Assembly (NCBI GenBank): GCA_004362315.1
Contig: SNWL01000007.1
Location: forward strand, 124,001 to 188,000
Length of the DNA stretch: 64,000 nucleotides
Reading direction: 5' to 3'
Source of the DNA: Mycobacterium sp. BK086
GTDB taxonomy: Bacteria > Actinomycetota > Actinomycetes > Mycobacteriales > Mycobacteriaceae
A model generated the notes under the pieces. It was given only the letters and a program-made list of their open reading frames with translations. It was not told the DNA's origin and did not search any database. The position numbers and the translations under genes are program-made. Positions 55,127 through 63,616 of this stretch are shown here, piece after piece (the stretch's first letter is position 1; every line of letters begins with the position of its first letter).

Positions 55127-55558
55127 TCAGCAGCCGCCCTCGGCGGCCGCGCGGACCGCGATGATCACCGCGGCCTGCTGGGCCGTCGACAACTCGCCCC
55201 ACGTCTTGTTGAACGTCGGGGGACCGGGCGGCGCGTTGCCCTGCAGCTCCTTGAGGAAGGGCTCGACCAAGGCAGCCGGATCGCCGCCCTTGGCTTCCAT
55301 CCACGCCTTGGTAGCCATGCAGGCCTGCCCATATTGTTCTTCGGTCGATTCTGCGGGCACGTCAATCTGGGTGGTCACCCCGTCGGGGGACATCGCGCTG
55401 GTGCCCGAGGGTGAGGCCGTCTCGCCGGACTTCTGCACACTGCTCGACGGGGCCGGCGTCGCCGGTGTGCTGTGCCCGCCACCCCCCGACGAGCACGCGG
55501 CCACAGCCGCGACACTCGCCACTGCGGCGAACAGGGAGCGACTTCGGTGCCAGCGCAT
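55127..55558 (-). CDS. lpqV: Lipoprotein LpqV
   Basis: 143 residues. The signal peptide ends with lipobox AVAAC (lipidated C22), then a Ser/Thr/Pro linker and the conserved domain GVTTQIDVPAESTEEQYGQA, then CMATKAWMEAKGGDPAAL and LSTAQQAAVIIAVRAAAEG. It matches the M. tuberculosis LpqV (Rv1064c) in sequence pattern and in gene order. A membrane lipoprotein of unknown role. Confidence 0.88.
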   Translation of the reverse strand: MRWHRSRSLFAAVASVAAVAACSSGGGGHSTPATPAPSSSVQKSGETASPSGTSAMSPDGVTTQIDVPAESTEEQYGQACMATKAWMEAKGGDPAALVEPFLKELQGNAPPGPPTFNKTWGELSTAQQAAVIIAVRAAAEGGC

Positions 55559-55674
55559 GGATTCCAATCTATGCAACACTGGCGGCCATGACGGAGCGCA
55601 CCAGGTCTCGGGAGTGTTGTTAGGCGCAAGCCGACCCCCGCTTTGACCCTGCAATCTGCTGAAAGTTCCTCGTC

Positions 55675-56235
55675 ATGCCGTATTCGGGCGCTGCCCTTTC
55701 CCTTGCCACATTTCCCTCCACCGCTCCAGCCGTCTCGGCGCCGACCCGCCTGCGGCTGCCTGACCTGTTGCATGCCACCGACCAGTACGCCGATGAGGTG
55801 CTGCGCGGTCGGTTCAACGACCTGTTGCCCGCCGGGGGGCCGCCGGCCGACGAGCGGTGGTTCACCCGGCTGTATGCCGACGACGAGCTCGACGTCTGGC
55901 TGATCAGCTGGGTGCCTGGCCATTTCACCGAACTGCACGACCATGGCGGTTCGCTGGGTGCGCTCACCGTGCTCTCCGGTGCCCTGCACGAATATCGTTG
56001 GGACGGTGAGCGTCTGCATCGCCGTCGCCTCGACGCAGGGGATCAGGCCGCGTTTCCGCTGGGCTGGGTGCACGACGTGGTCCGTGCGCCGGTCGCGACG
56101 ACGCCCGCCGCGACGACGCTGAGCGTGCACGCCTACTCGCCGCCGCTGTCGGCGATGTCGTATTACGAAGTGACCGAACGCAACACGCTGCGCCGCACGC
56201 GCACGGAGCTGACCGACGAACCCGAAGGATCGTGA
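55675..56235 (+). CDS. Cupin/cysteine-dioxygenase-like protein
   Basis: 186 residues. Motif FTELHDHGGSLGALTVLSGAL with metal-binding His in HDHGGS and a second His region (GWVHDVVRA), then HAYSPPLSAMSYYEV. This is the CDO type I-like fold; whether it oxidises a thiol is not shown. Corresponds to Rv1065 in order. Just upstream of the rhodanese gene (4-bp gap), hinting at sulfur metabolism. Confidence 0.85.
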   Translation: MPYSGAALSLATFPSTAPAVSAPTRLRLPDLLHATDQYADEVLRGRFNDLLPAGGPPADERWFTRLYADDELDVWLISWVPGHFTELHDHGGSLGALTVLSGALHEYRWDGERLHRRRLDAGDQAAFPLGWVHDVVRAPVATTPAATTLSVHAYSPPLSAMSYYEVTERNTLRRTRTELTDEPEGS

Positions 56236-56239
56236 CCCG

Positions 56240-56704
56240 ATGACCAGCCGTATCGATCGCATTCTGACTGTCGCCCGGGAGCGGCTGCACCGCTTGGAAG
56301 CCAGTGACGTCCCCGCGGCGCTGCGCCGCGGTGCGATTCTCGTCGACATTCGCCCCGCGGCCCAGCGCGCTGTCGAAGGGGAGACGACAGCAGCGTTGGT
56401 GATCGAACGCAATGTGCTGGAGTGGCGCTGCGATCCCACCAGCGACGCCCGGCTGCCGCAAGCGAAAGACCACGACGTGGAGTGGGTGGTGCTGTGCTCG
56501 CAGGGCTACACCTCGAGCCTGGCGGCGGTCTCCTTACTGGACCTCGGTCTGCATCGGGCCACCGACGTCATCGGTGGTTACGAGGCACTGGTCGAGGCAG
56601 GCGTGCTCGCGGAACTCACTCCGGCGCTTGAACGATTCCCCGCAGACGATCGGTCTTCTCGGCCGTCCACCCCGGCGGCTGCAGGATCCCTGCCCACGCG
56701 TTGA
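56240..56704 (+). CDS. Rhodanese-domain protein
   Basis: 154 residues. Rhodanese fold with LVDIRPAAQRA and the catalytic C86 in VVLCSQGYTSSLAA, a standard six-residue active loop. Moves sulfane sulfur. It follows the CDO-like gene by 4 bp, so the pair may handle thiol sulfur together. Corresponds to Rv1066 but has an extra tail of about 25 residues that overlaps the convergent membrane hydrolase gene by 89 bp. Confidence 0.85.
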   Translation: MTSRIDRILTVARERLHRLEASDVPAALRRGAILVDIRPAAQRAVEGETTAALVIERNVLEWRCDPTSDARLPQAKDHDVEWVVLCSQGYTSSLAAVSLLDLGLHRATDVIGGYEALVEAGVLAELTPALERFPADDRSSRPSTPAAAGSLPTR

Positions 56705-58340
56705 CCACGTCGCGCACATAGCGGTGCCCGTGCCCGTCGGGCACGTCGACGGCGACCGCCATGTCCGCGGACACCTGAAGGAACGTCACGATCGGGATCC
56801 AGTCCATGTCCGGTGACACGTCGTAGCCGCGCGGCTCGCGCAGCCAATCCGGTTCGGTGAACAGCAGATTGGGGTTCCACCAGGTGATCGGATCCGACGC
56901 GTGCTGCAGGTAGACGATCCGCGGGTAGCCCCATGATTTCTCGGGGCGGCCCAAATTGTCCGGGCGCGCGGCGAATCGGATGTTCTCGCCCTGGTCGTAG
57001 ATCGGCAGCCACATCGGGGAGTCATCGTCGCGATTGACCGTGACGTCGTCCCACATCGTGTTGTTGAACGTCGGACCGGAGAACAGAGCGCCGTCGGTGC
57101 GGGCGATGATGTTGTTCGGGCTCAGGAACGGCGCCTCACCGCCGAAGCTGCCCAGGCTCTCGCCGAACACCACGATTTTGGGCCGCTTCGCTTCGGGCAT
57201 CTCGCGCAGTCGCGCGTCGACCGCCTCGAACAGTGCTTGACCGGCCTGGCGGGCGTTCTCCTTGTCCACCAGGAACGACAACCAGCTCGGGAGGAACGAG
57301 TACTGCATGCTCACGATCGCGGTGTCGCCGTTGTACATGTACTCCAGAGCGGAGGCTTCGGCCTCGTTGATCCAGCCGGTGCCCGTCGTCGTCGCGACCG
57401 CGATCACCTTGCGCTGGAATCCACCGGTCCGCTCCAGTTCACGCGCGGCAAGCGCGGCGGCCGCCTTGATTCCGTCGGCGGAGTTCTTGCCGGCGTAGGC
57501 GCGGATCGGTTCCACCGCGGGTGCCCCGTTGAATTTCGTCAGCTGCTCGACGGTGGGACCACCGGCGACGAACACCCGGCCCTGATGCCCGACGGTGTTC
57601 CACGGGACCAGTGAGCCGGGCCCGCCCGAGCGCAGCGACGTGGTCGGTGCTGGATTGTCGGGATCCATCTCGTCGTTCACCGAGGCGAAAGTACTGTTCA
57701 GGAAGCTCATTCCGCCCCTGATCACGACGCCGTTGAGCACGGCGATGGTCACGCTCAGCAGGATCGCCATCACCACGACGGCTGAGATACGCGGCGGCGC
57801 AAAGCGATTGAGCTGCCGAACCAGGTACCTGACGAGTTTGCCTACCAGCTGGCCGATTTCGACGAAGACGAACAGGACGATCACGCCGATGATGGCTGCC
57901 TGCGGGTAGTTGTACCAGGTGAGCCGCGGCACGCCCATCAGGTCGCGCACCTGGTCTTGCCAGACGTGGAAGTAGTAGATCGCGAAAACCAGGCCGATGA
58001 TGCCGACCACAACAAGCACCGGCCAGGCCCACCGCGGCGCGTGCGGACTGTTGTCCCGCGACAGCATGAACTGGACGACCCAGACTGCGAATACCCCGAG
58101 GGCATAACCGATGGCGCCGGCGGCGCCGGAGACCAGCCCTTGGAACAGCGGCCCGCGCGGCAGCAGCGACGGGGTCAGCGACAGCCACAGGAACAGCAGT
58201 GCCACTGCGGTTCCGGTGAAGGTGTAATGCCGCTGCCACCAGTCCTGGCGGGGGGCGGTTTCGGGCTCCGGTGTAGGTGGCTGCTCGGTAGCGACCGCCG
58301 AGTCGGTGGGTTCGGACTGCTCCGGCTCGGCTTCGCTCAC
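56616..58340 (-). CDS. Membrane-bound alpha/beta-hydrolase family protein
   Basis: 574 residues from GTG 58340. An acidic N terminus, about four to five transmembrane helices (FLWLSLTPSLLPRGPLFQGL; WPVLVVVGIIGLVFAIYYFH), then a large catalytic domain with nucleophile elbow VVFGESLGSFGG and a C-terminal HGHRYVRDVV. This matches the Rv1069c family (alpha/beta-hydrolase with an N-terminal membrane part). Substrate unknown. Its C-terminal coding end overlaps the rhodanese gene antisense. Confidence 0.85.
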   Translation of the reverse strand: MSEAEPEQSEPTDSAVATEQPPTPEPETAPRQDWWQRHYTFTGTAVALLFLWLSLTPSLLPRGPLFQGLVSGAAGAIGYALGVFAVWVVQFMLSRDNSPHAPRWAWPVLVVVGIIGLVFAIYYFHVWQDQVRDLMGVPRLTWYNYPQAAIIGVIVLFVFVEIGQLVGKLVRYLVRQLNRFAPPRISAVVVMAILLSVTIAVLNGVVIRGGMSFLNSTFASVNDEMDPDNPAPTTSLRSGGPGSLVPWNTVGHQGRVFVAGGPTVEQLTKFNGAPAVEPIRAYAGKNSADGIKAAAALAARELERTGGFQRKVIAVATTTGTGWINEAEASALEYMYNGDTAIVSMQYSFLPSWLSFLVDKENARQAGQALFEAVDARLREMPEAKRPKIVVFGESLGSFGGEAPFLSPNNIIARTDGALFSGPTFNNTMWDDVTVNRDDDSPMWLPIYDQGENIRFAARPDNLGRPEKSWGYPRIVYLQHASDPITWWNPNLLFTEPDWLREPRGYDVSPDMDWIPIVTFLQVSADMAVAVDVPDGHGHRYVRDVVNAWAGILQPPGWTAEKTDRLRGIVQAPE

Positions 58341-58349
58341 GACAGCACC

Positions 58350-59135
58350 TTAGCGGTGCGTGAAGTTCGGAGTGCGCTTCTCGGTGAAGGCCGCCATGCC
58401 CTCGGTCTGGTCGTCGGTGGCGAAGGCGGAATGGAACAGGCGGCGCTCGTAGAGCAGGCCTTCGGTGAGGGTGGACTCGAAGGCGCGGTTGACCGCTTCC
58501 TTGGCCATCCGCGCGGCCGAGCGCGACATCTGCGAGATCGTCGTCGCGACCGCCTTGGCCTCGGTGAGCAGGTCATCGGCCGGCACCACCCGCGACACCA
58601 GTCCGCTGCGCTCGGCCTCGGCGGCGTCGATCGTGCGGCCGGTCAGGATCAGGTCCATCGCCTTGGCCTTGCCGATCGCACGGGTCAGGCGTTGCGAGCC
58701 GCCCATGCCCGGCAGCACGCCCAACTTGATCTCGGGCTGGCCGAACTTCGCGGTATCTGCGGCGATCAGCACGTCGCACATCATCGCCAGCTCGCAGCCG
58801 CCGCCGAGGGCGTAACCCGCCACCGCCGCGATGGTGGGCGTGCGAATCGCGGCGAGCTTGCCCCAGGCTGCGAAGAAGTCGGCGTCGAACACCTCGGAGA
58901 ACGACAGCGTCGCCATCTCCTTGATGTCGGCGCCGGCCGCGAACGCCTTGGCGCTGCCGGTGATGACGATGGCGCCGATACCGGGATCGGCATCGAATTC
59001 GGCGGCGGCCGTGGTGACCTCGACCATCACCTGGCTGTTGAGGGCGTTGAGCGCCTGGGGGCGGTTGAGCGTGATGGTGCCGACCCGCTCGTCGCGGTCG
59101 ACCAGAATGGTTTCAAAGTTCTCGGGGCTCATCAT
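58350..59135 (-). CDS. echA8: Enoyl-CoA hydratase
   Basis: 261 residues. Crotonase motifs: [44 protein letters not shown] and [15 protein letters not shown] with both catalytic Glu in place. Hydrates 2-enoyl-CoA in fatty-acid beta-oxidation. The gene order next to echA9 and the sequence match Rv1070c. Follows echA9 by 4 bp, so one operon. Confidence 0.93.
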   Translation of the reverse strand: MMSPENFETILVDRDERVGTITLNRPQALNALNSQVMVEVTTAAAEFDADPGIGAIVITGSAKAFAAGADIKEMATLSFSEVFDADFFAAWGKLAAIRTPTIAAVAGYALGGGCELAMMCDVLIAADTAKFGQPEIKLGVLPGMGGSQRLTRAIGKAKAMDLILTGRTIDAAEAERSGLVSRVVPADDLLTEAKAVATTISQMSRSAARMAKEAVNRAFESTLTEGLLYERRLFHSAFATDDQTEGMAAFTEKRTPNFTHR

Positions 59136-59139
59136 GTCC

Positions 59140-60180
59140 TCACTTGAAGGTCAGGTCCGGGTCTGCCGGCGCGAAGTACTGTTCCACATCCTCGTCGGTC
59201 ACCGCTGCCAGCGACGGCGGGTCCCACGTGGGGTTGCGATCCTTGTCCACGAGCTGCGCGCGGATACCCTCCACGAGGTCGTGGGAGTCGAGCGACGCCG
59301 AGGACACCCGGTACTCCTGCACCAGAACGTCTTCCAGCGTCGCGAGGTCGGCTGCGCGGCGCACCGATGCGAGCGTGACGGACGCCGCGATGGGGGAACG
59401 CGAGGCGATCAGCTCGGCGGCCTTCTGGGCTTCCTCGTTGTCGTGACCGCGCAGGGCGGCGATGATATCGGCGATGCTCTCGCCCGCGTAGCATTCGTCG
59501 ATCCAATCCCGCTGGGCCACAAGGTGACTCGGTGGGGGATCGGCGGCGAAGGCCTTGACTGCCGCGTCCACGCCGTCGGCGACGATCGCCGCCACGAATC
59601 CCTCGAGCTGCACATGCGGGATGTAGTGGTCGGCGAATCCGAGCGCGATGGCATCGGCCGCGGAGAACGGGGCGCCGGTCAACGCGGCGTGCAGTCCGAG
59701 CCCGCCGGGGGCGCGAGACAGCAGATAGGTGCCGCCGACGTCGGGGATGAAACCGATACCGACCTCCGGCATGGCGATCTTCGAGGTGTCGGTGACCACG
59801 CGGACGCTTCCGTGCGCGGCGACGCCGACGCCACCACCCATCACGATGCCGTCCATGATCGAGACGTAGGGCTTCGGGTATTCCGCGATCTGCGCGTTGA
59901 GCCGGTATTCGTCGAGCCAGAACTGGCGGGCTTCGGAACCGTCGGCGCGGGCGCTGTGATAGATCGCCACCACGTCGCCGCCGGCGCACAGGCCGCGCTC
60001 GCCGGCGCCGGCGAGGATCACCGCGCGCACGTCGTCGTCATTCGCCCAGTCGGTGATCGCCTTGGCGATGATCGTGACCATGTTGTGGGTCAGCGAGTTG
60101 ATGGCCTTGGGCCGGTTGAGCGTCAGGAAGCCGATGCCGCCCTCGATATAGGTCACGACTTCGTCGGATTCAGCCGTCAC
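59140..60180 (-). CDS. echA9: Crotonase-fold 3-hydroxyisobutyryl-CoA hydrolase-like protein
   Basis: 346 residues from GTG 60180. Motifs [49 protein letters not shown], and [19 protein letters not shown], typical of 3-hydroxyisobutyryl-CoA hydrolases (valine breakdown), longer than true enoyl-CoA hydratases. M. tuberculosis names this position echA9 (Rv1071c). First gene of the echA9-echA8 operon; palindromes upstream may be its operator. Confidence 0.9.
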   Translation of the reverse strand: MTAESDEVVTYIEGGIGFLTLNRPKAINSLTHNMVTIIAKAITDWANDDDVRAVILAGAGERGLCAGGDVVAIYHSARADGSEARQFWLDEYRLNAQIAEYPKPYVSIMDGIVMGGGVGVAAHGSVRVVTDTSKIAMPEVGIGFIPDVGGTYLLSRAPGGLGLHAALTGAPFSAADAIALGFADHYIPHVQLEGFVAAIVADGVDAAVKAFAADPPPSHLVAQRDWIDECYAGESIADIIAALRGHDNEEAQKAAELIASRSPIAASVTLASVRRAADLATLEDVLVQEYRVSSASLDSHDLVEGIRAQLVDKDRNPTWDPPSLAAVTDEDVEQYFAPADPDLTFK

Positions 60181-60200
60181 GGCAGCGAGGTCCTTCCGTC

Positions 60201-60246
60201 GGTAAAAGGTTGGATGTCCTAGTTTTACCAGTCGACGAAAGTTCGT
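60201..60246. promoter_or_regulatory. Paired palindromes upstream of echA9
   Basis: GGTAAAA at 60201-60207 with its complement TTTTACC at 60223-60229 (15-bp spacer), and a compact palindrome ACGAA-AG-TTCGT at 60235-60246. Both are in the divergent gap between echA9 and the BI-1 gene, so they are candidate operators; no factor is identified. Confidence 0.4.
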
Positions 60247-60390
60247 GACCCGCCGGATACCGTCCACAGGTAAGGTCAGGCTTTGTAACGCCGGACACGC
60301 CGGGAAAAAAGTTGTGGACTTCCTGGGAACCGGTTCCAGACGCCGTTCGTTGACGGTGCGTTACGCGACTTCCAGGAGAGGATTCCGACG

Positions 60391-61239
60391 GTGCGGGAGA
60401 CCAGCAACCCGGTATTTCGTTCGCTGCCCAGGCAGCAGGGCGGATACGCACAATTCGGCACCGGTGTCGCCGGTGCCCAGCAGGTGGCATACCAGGCTGA
60501 CCCTTACGTGGGCGCCTACCAGCCGCAGACCGGCGTCTCGCGGCCCATGACGATCGACGACGTCGTCACCAAGACCGGCATCACCCTCGGTGTGCTGTCC
60601 GTGGTCGCCGTCATCTCCTACTTCATCGTGTCGGCGAACCTCGCGCTGGCCATGCCGCTCACCCTGATCGGTGGACTCGGCGGCCTGGTCCTGGTGCTGA
60701 TCGCCACGTTCGGCCGTAAGCAGGACAACCCGGCCATCGTGCTCAGCTACGCGGCGCTCGAGGGCCTGTTCGTCGGCGCCATCTCGTTCGTCTTCGCCAA
60801 CGTCGTCGTGTCCGGTGCCAACGCCGGCGTGATGATCAGCCAGGCGGTGCTGGGCACCATCGGCGTGTTCTTCGGCATGCTCGTCGTCTACAAGACCGGC
60901 GCCATCCGGGTGACCCCGAAGTTCACCCGCATGATCGTCGCTGCGATGGTCGGCGTGCTGGTGCTGATGCTCGGCAACTTCGTGTTGGCGATGTTCGGTG
61001 TCGGTGGTGGCGAGGGCCTCGGCCTGCGCAGCGGCGGCCCGGTGGCCATCATCTTCTCGCTGTTCGTCATCGCGCTCGCGGCGTTCAGCTTCCTGATCGA
61101 CTTCGACGCCGCGGACCAGATGATCCGCGCCGGTGCTCCGGAGAAGGCGGCCTGGGGCGTGGCCCTCGGCCTGACCGTGACGCTGGTCTGGCTCTACATC
61201 GAGATCCTGCGACTGCTGTCGTACTTCCAGCAGCGCTAG
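60391..61239 (+). CDS. Bax inhibitor-1/YccA family membrane protein
   Basis: 282 residues from GTG 60391 with CAGGAGAGG upstream. A polar N terminus (RQQGGYAQFGTG) is followed by seven hydrophobic helices of the BI-1/YccA fold, ending FLIDFDAADQMIRAGAPEKAAWG with the acidic residues expected for the proton/calcium-linked pore. Corresponds to Rv1072. Probably a membrane ion leak or protease-associated protein; role unproven. Followed by a strong terminator. Confidence 0.88.
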   Translation: MRETSNPVFRSLPRQQGGYAQFGTGVAGAQQVAYQADPYVGAYQPQTGVSRPMTIDDVVTKTGITLGVLSVVAVISYFIVSANLALAMPLTLIGGLGGLVLVLIATFGRKQDNPAIVLSYAALEGLFVGAISFVFANVVVSGANAGVMISQAVLGTIGVFFGMLVVYKTGAIRVTPKFTRMIVAAMVGVLVLMLGNFVLAMFGVGGGEGLGLRSGGPVAIIFSLFVIALAAFSFLIDFDAADQMIRAGAPEKAAWGVALGLTVTLVWLYIEILRLLSYFQQR

Positions 61240-61250
61240 CTGTCTTCACG

Positions 61251-61289
61251 AACAAAGCCCCGGCCTTCGCAGGCCGGGGCTTTGTTTTT
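61251..61289 (+). terminator. Strong intrinsic terminator
   Basis: Stem AACAAAGCCCCGGCCT (61251-61266), loop TCGC, and its perfect complement (61271-61286), then a T-run to 61289. A textbook rho-independent terminator for the BI-1 gene. The T-run runs directly into the first long palindrome. Confidence 0.95.
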
Positions 61290-61355
61290 GCGTCGAGTGT
61301 GCGTGCAGATCCAAAAATCGTGCGGTTTGGCGATCTGCACGCACACTCGACGCAA
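61288..61355. repeat. Long palindrome upstream of the DUF559 gene
   Basis: 24-bp arms, 61288-61311 and 61332-61355, are perfect inverted copies (core TCGAGTGTGCGTGCAGATC) around a 20-bp loop. The same core recurs as an inverted pair at 62275-62336. A possible mobile or dispersed palindromic element. Confidence 0.9.
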
Positions 61356-61442
61356 TCCACAGCCTGGCGCGCATCCACACGGTCCGTCGAACCCTGCCTT
61401 CGCGAGTCCATCGGGGTCAGAGACACCTTCGACTCTGGCCGG

Positions 61443-62309
61443 ATGGAGAGGCCCTTTGTCGGCAGTCGTGCGCTCGCCAACGGCGACGTCGTGAACAAAT
61501 ACCGACTCCGCAACAGCTACCGCGCCGTTTTCCCAGACGTTTACTTGCCCAACGACGGCACAGTCCCGACGTTGCGACAGCGGACTGAGGCCGCGTGGCT
61601 ATGGTCTGGTCAACAGGGGATCGTCAGCGGCGTCGCGGCGTCGGCCCTGCACGGAGCCAAGTGGGTTCACGACGACGCGGCCATCGATCTCAACCATGCC
61701 AATCCGCGTGCCCCGCGCGGCATCATGACGCATCGCGATGCTCTCTCTCCTGAAGAGCGTGTGCTGATCGCCGGTATGCCAGTAACCACGCCCGCTCGTA
61801 CCGCCTTCGACCTGGGCCGTTGGTTGGCCAGAAACGACGCTGTCGGCAGGCTTGACGCACTGGGCCGCGCAAGTGGATTCAGTCAGGAAGAAGTACTTGA
61901 GGTGATGCGGCGGCACCCGGGTTCGCGACATGTCCGCAGGCTGAATGCCGCACTGGCACTGCATGATCCAGGTGCGCAATCGCCACAGGAGACGTGGTTG
62001 CGGCTATTGGTCATCGACGCGAAATATCCCCGCCCGCGCACGCAGATACCGATCGACTGCGGCGACGGTTTTCCGCGGTACTTCCTCGATATGGGCTGGG
62101 AGGACGCGATGATCGCTGTTGAGTACGACGGCGCGCATCATCGCAGCGATCCAGAGCAGGCCCGCCACGACATCGTTCGGCACGAAGTGTTGGCCGAACT
62201 GGGCTGGATCGTGATCCGCGTGGTCGCCGGCATGCACCGAACCGAGATCCTGCGACGACTCGACCGCGCATGGTCATCGAGTGTGCGTACAGAGCGAAGA
62301 ATCGCGTGA
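61443..62309 (+). CDS. DUF559 endonuclease-like protein
   Basis: 288 residues from ATG 61443. The N-terminal half has a winged-helix-like region (YRLRNSYRAVFPDVYLPND, then LHGAKWVHDDAAIDL, GMPVTTPARTAFDLGRWLA). The C-terminal half is a DUF559 nuclease-like fold with the conserved FLDMGWEDAMIAVEYDGAHH, a D...E-D-G-x-H pattern shared with Vsr/PD-(D/E)XK nucleases. Corresponds to Rv1073. Its 3' end is inside the second palindrome. Function unproven; DUF559 proteins are scattered and multicopy in mycobacteria. Confidence 0.8.
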   Translation: MERPFVGSRALANGDVVNKYRLRNSYRAVFPDVYLPNDGTVPTLRQRTEAAWLWSGQQGIVSGVAASALHGAKWVHDDAAIDLNHANPRAPRGIMTHRDALSPEERVLIAGMPVTTPARTAFDLGRWLARNDAVGRLDALGRASGFSQEEVLEVMRRHPGSRHVRRLNAALALHDPGAQSPQETWLRLLVIDAKYPRPRTQIPIDCGDGFPRYFLDMGWEDAMIAVEYDGAHHRSDPEQARHDIVRHEVLAELGWIVIRVVAGMHRTEILRRLDRAWSSSVRTERRIA

Positions 62310-62336
62310 TTCACGGATCTGCACGCACACTCGATG
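62275..62336. repeat. Second palindrome, overlapping the 3' end of the DUF559 gene
   Basis: Left arm 62275-62294 and right arm 62317-62336 are inverted copies matching at 18 of 20 positions, with the same core as the element at 61288. The left arm encodes the last residues of the DUF559 protein; the right arm ends 7 bp before the fadA3 stop. Confidence 0.85.
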
Positions 62337-62342
62337 CGGAAG

Positions 62343-63560
62343 CTACGAGAGCCGCTCGACCACCATCGCCATGCCCTGGCCGCCGCCGACGCACATCGTC
62401 TCGATGCCGAACGTCTTGTCGTGGGTCTGCAGGTTGTTCAACAGCGTGGCCGTGATCCGCGCGCCCGTCATGCCGAACGGGTGCCCCAGCGCGATCGCGC
62501 CGCCGGAGACATTGAGCTTGTCCTCGTCCATGCCCAGCGCCCGCGCAGAGCCGAGCACCTGGACCGCGAACGCCTCGTTGATCTCGTACAGGTCGATGTC
62601 GGAAATCGACATCTTCGCCTGCGCCAGCGCCTTCTTGACGGCCTCGATCGGGCCCAAGCCCATGATCTCCGGCGACAGCCCGGACACCCCGGTCGACACG
62701 ATGCGGGCCAGTGGGGTCAGCCCCAGTTCCTTGGCCTTGGTGTCGGACATGATCACGACGGCGGCGGCGCCGTCGTTCAGCGGGCAGGCATTGCCGGCCG
62801 TGATTGTGCCGTTGGGCCGGAACACCGGCTTGAGCTGGCTGATCTTCTCGTAGGTGGTCCCGGCGCGCGGGCCGTCGTCGGTGCTGACGACGGTGCCGTC
62901 CGGCAGCGTGACGGGCGTGATCTCCCGCGCGAAGAAGCCGCTGTTGATCGCTTCCTCGGCACGGTTCTGCGACCGCACACCCCAGTGGTCCTGATCCTCG
63001 CGGCTGATGCCGGTGTGCAGCGCCACGTTCTCGGCGGTCTGGCCCATCGCGATGTAGACGTCCGGGATCAGGCCGTCTTCGCGCGGGTCGTGCCACTCCT
63101 CGGCACCGGCGGACGCCGCCGTCGACCGCTCCTGCGCCTCGCCGAACAGCGAGTTCTTGGTGTCCGGCCAGCCGTCGGCACTGCCCTTGCCGAACTGCGA
63201 GACGGTCTCGACCCCGGCGGAGATGAATGCATGGCCTTCGCCCGCCTTGATCGCGTGGAAGGCCATCCGAGTGCTCTGCAGCGACGAGGAGCAGTAGCGG
63301 TTCACCGTGGTGCCCGGCATGAAGTCGTAGCCCAGTTCGACGGCGACGACACGGCCGATGTTGAAGCCGGACTCACCGCCGGGCTGGCCGCAACCCATGA
63401 TCAGGTCGTCGATCTCGCGGGGATCCAGCGCGGGCACCTTGTCCAGGGCGGCGCGCACCATCTGCGCGGCCAGATCGTCGGGGCGGATGCTGACCAGCGA
63501 CCCCTTCTGCGCGCGCCCGATCGGCGAGCGGGCAGTGGAAACAATGACGGCTTCGGGCAT
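62343..63560 (-). CDS. fadA3: Acetyl-CoA acetyltransferase (thiolase)
   Basis: 405 residues; GAGGAGCC precedes the ATG. Thiolase motifs: nucleophile C90 in VNRYCSSSLQ, NEAFAVQVLGS, GGAIALGHPFGMTGAR (His) and MCVGGGQGMAMV (second Cys). Performs thiolytic cleavage of 3-ketoacyl-CoA or condensation of acetyl-CoA. Length and place match Rv1074c. The adjacent SGNH hydrolase lies upstream on the same strand. Confidence 0.93.
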   Translation of the reverse strand: MPEAVIVSTARSPIGRAQKGSLVSIRPDDLAAQMVRAALDKVPALDPREIDDLIMGCGQPGGESGFNIGRVVAVELGYDFMPGTTVNRYCSSSLQSTRMAFHAIKAGEGHAFISAGVETVSQFGKGSADGWPDTKNSLFGEAQERSTAASAGAEEWHDPREDGLIPDVYIAMGQTAENVALHTGISREDQDHWGVRSQNRAEEAINSGFFAREITPVTLPDGTVVSTDDGPRAGTTYEKISQLKPVFRPNGTITAGNACPLNDGAAAVVIMSDTKAKELGLTPLARIVSTGVSGLSPEIMGLGPIEAVKKALAQAKMSISDIDLYEINEAFAVQVLGSARALGMDEDKLNVSGGAIALGHPFGMTGARITATLLNNLQTHDKTFGIETMCVGGGQGMAMVVERLS

Positions 63561-63616
63561 GAGACAGGCTCCTCGTGAGGTATGCAGCTTGGGGTGCAGC
63601 GAGACTGCACACGAAC

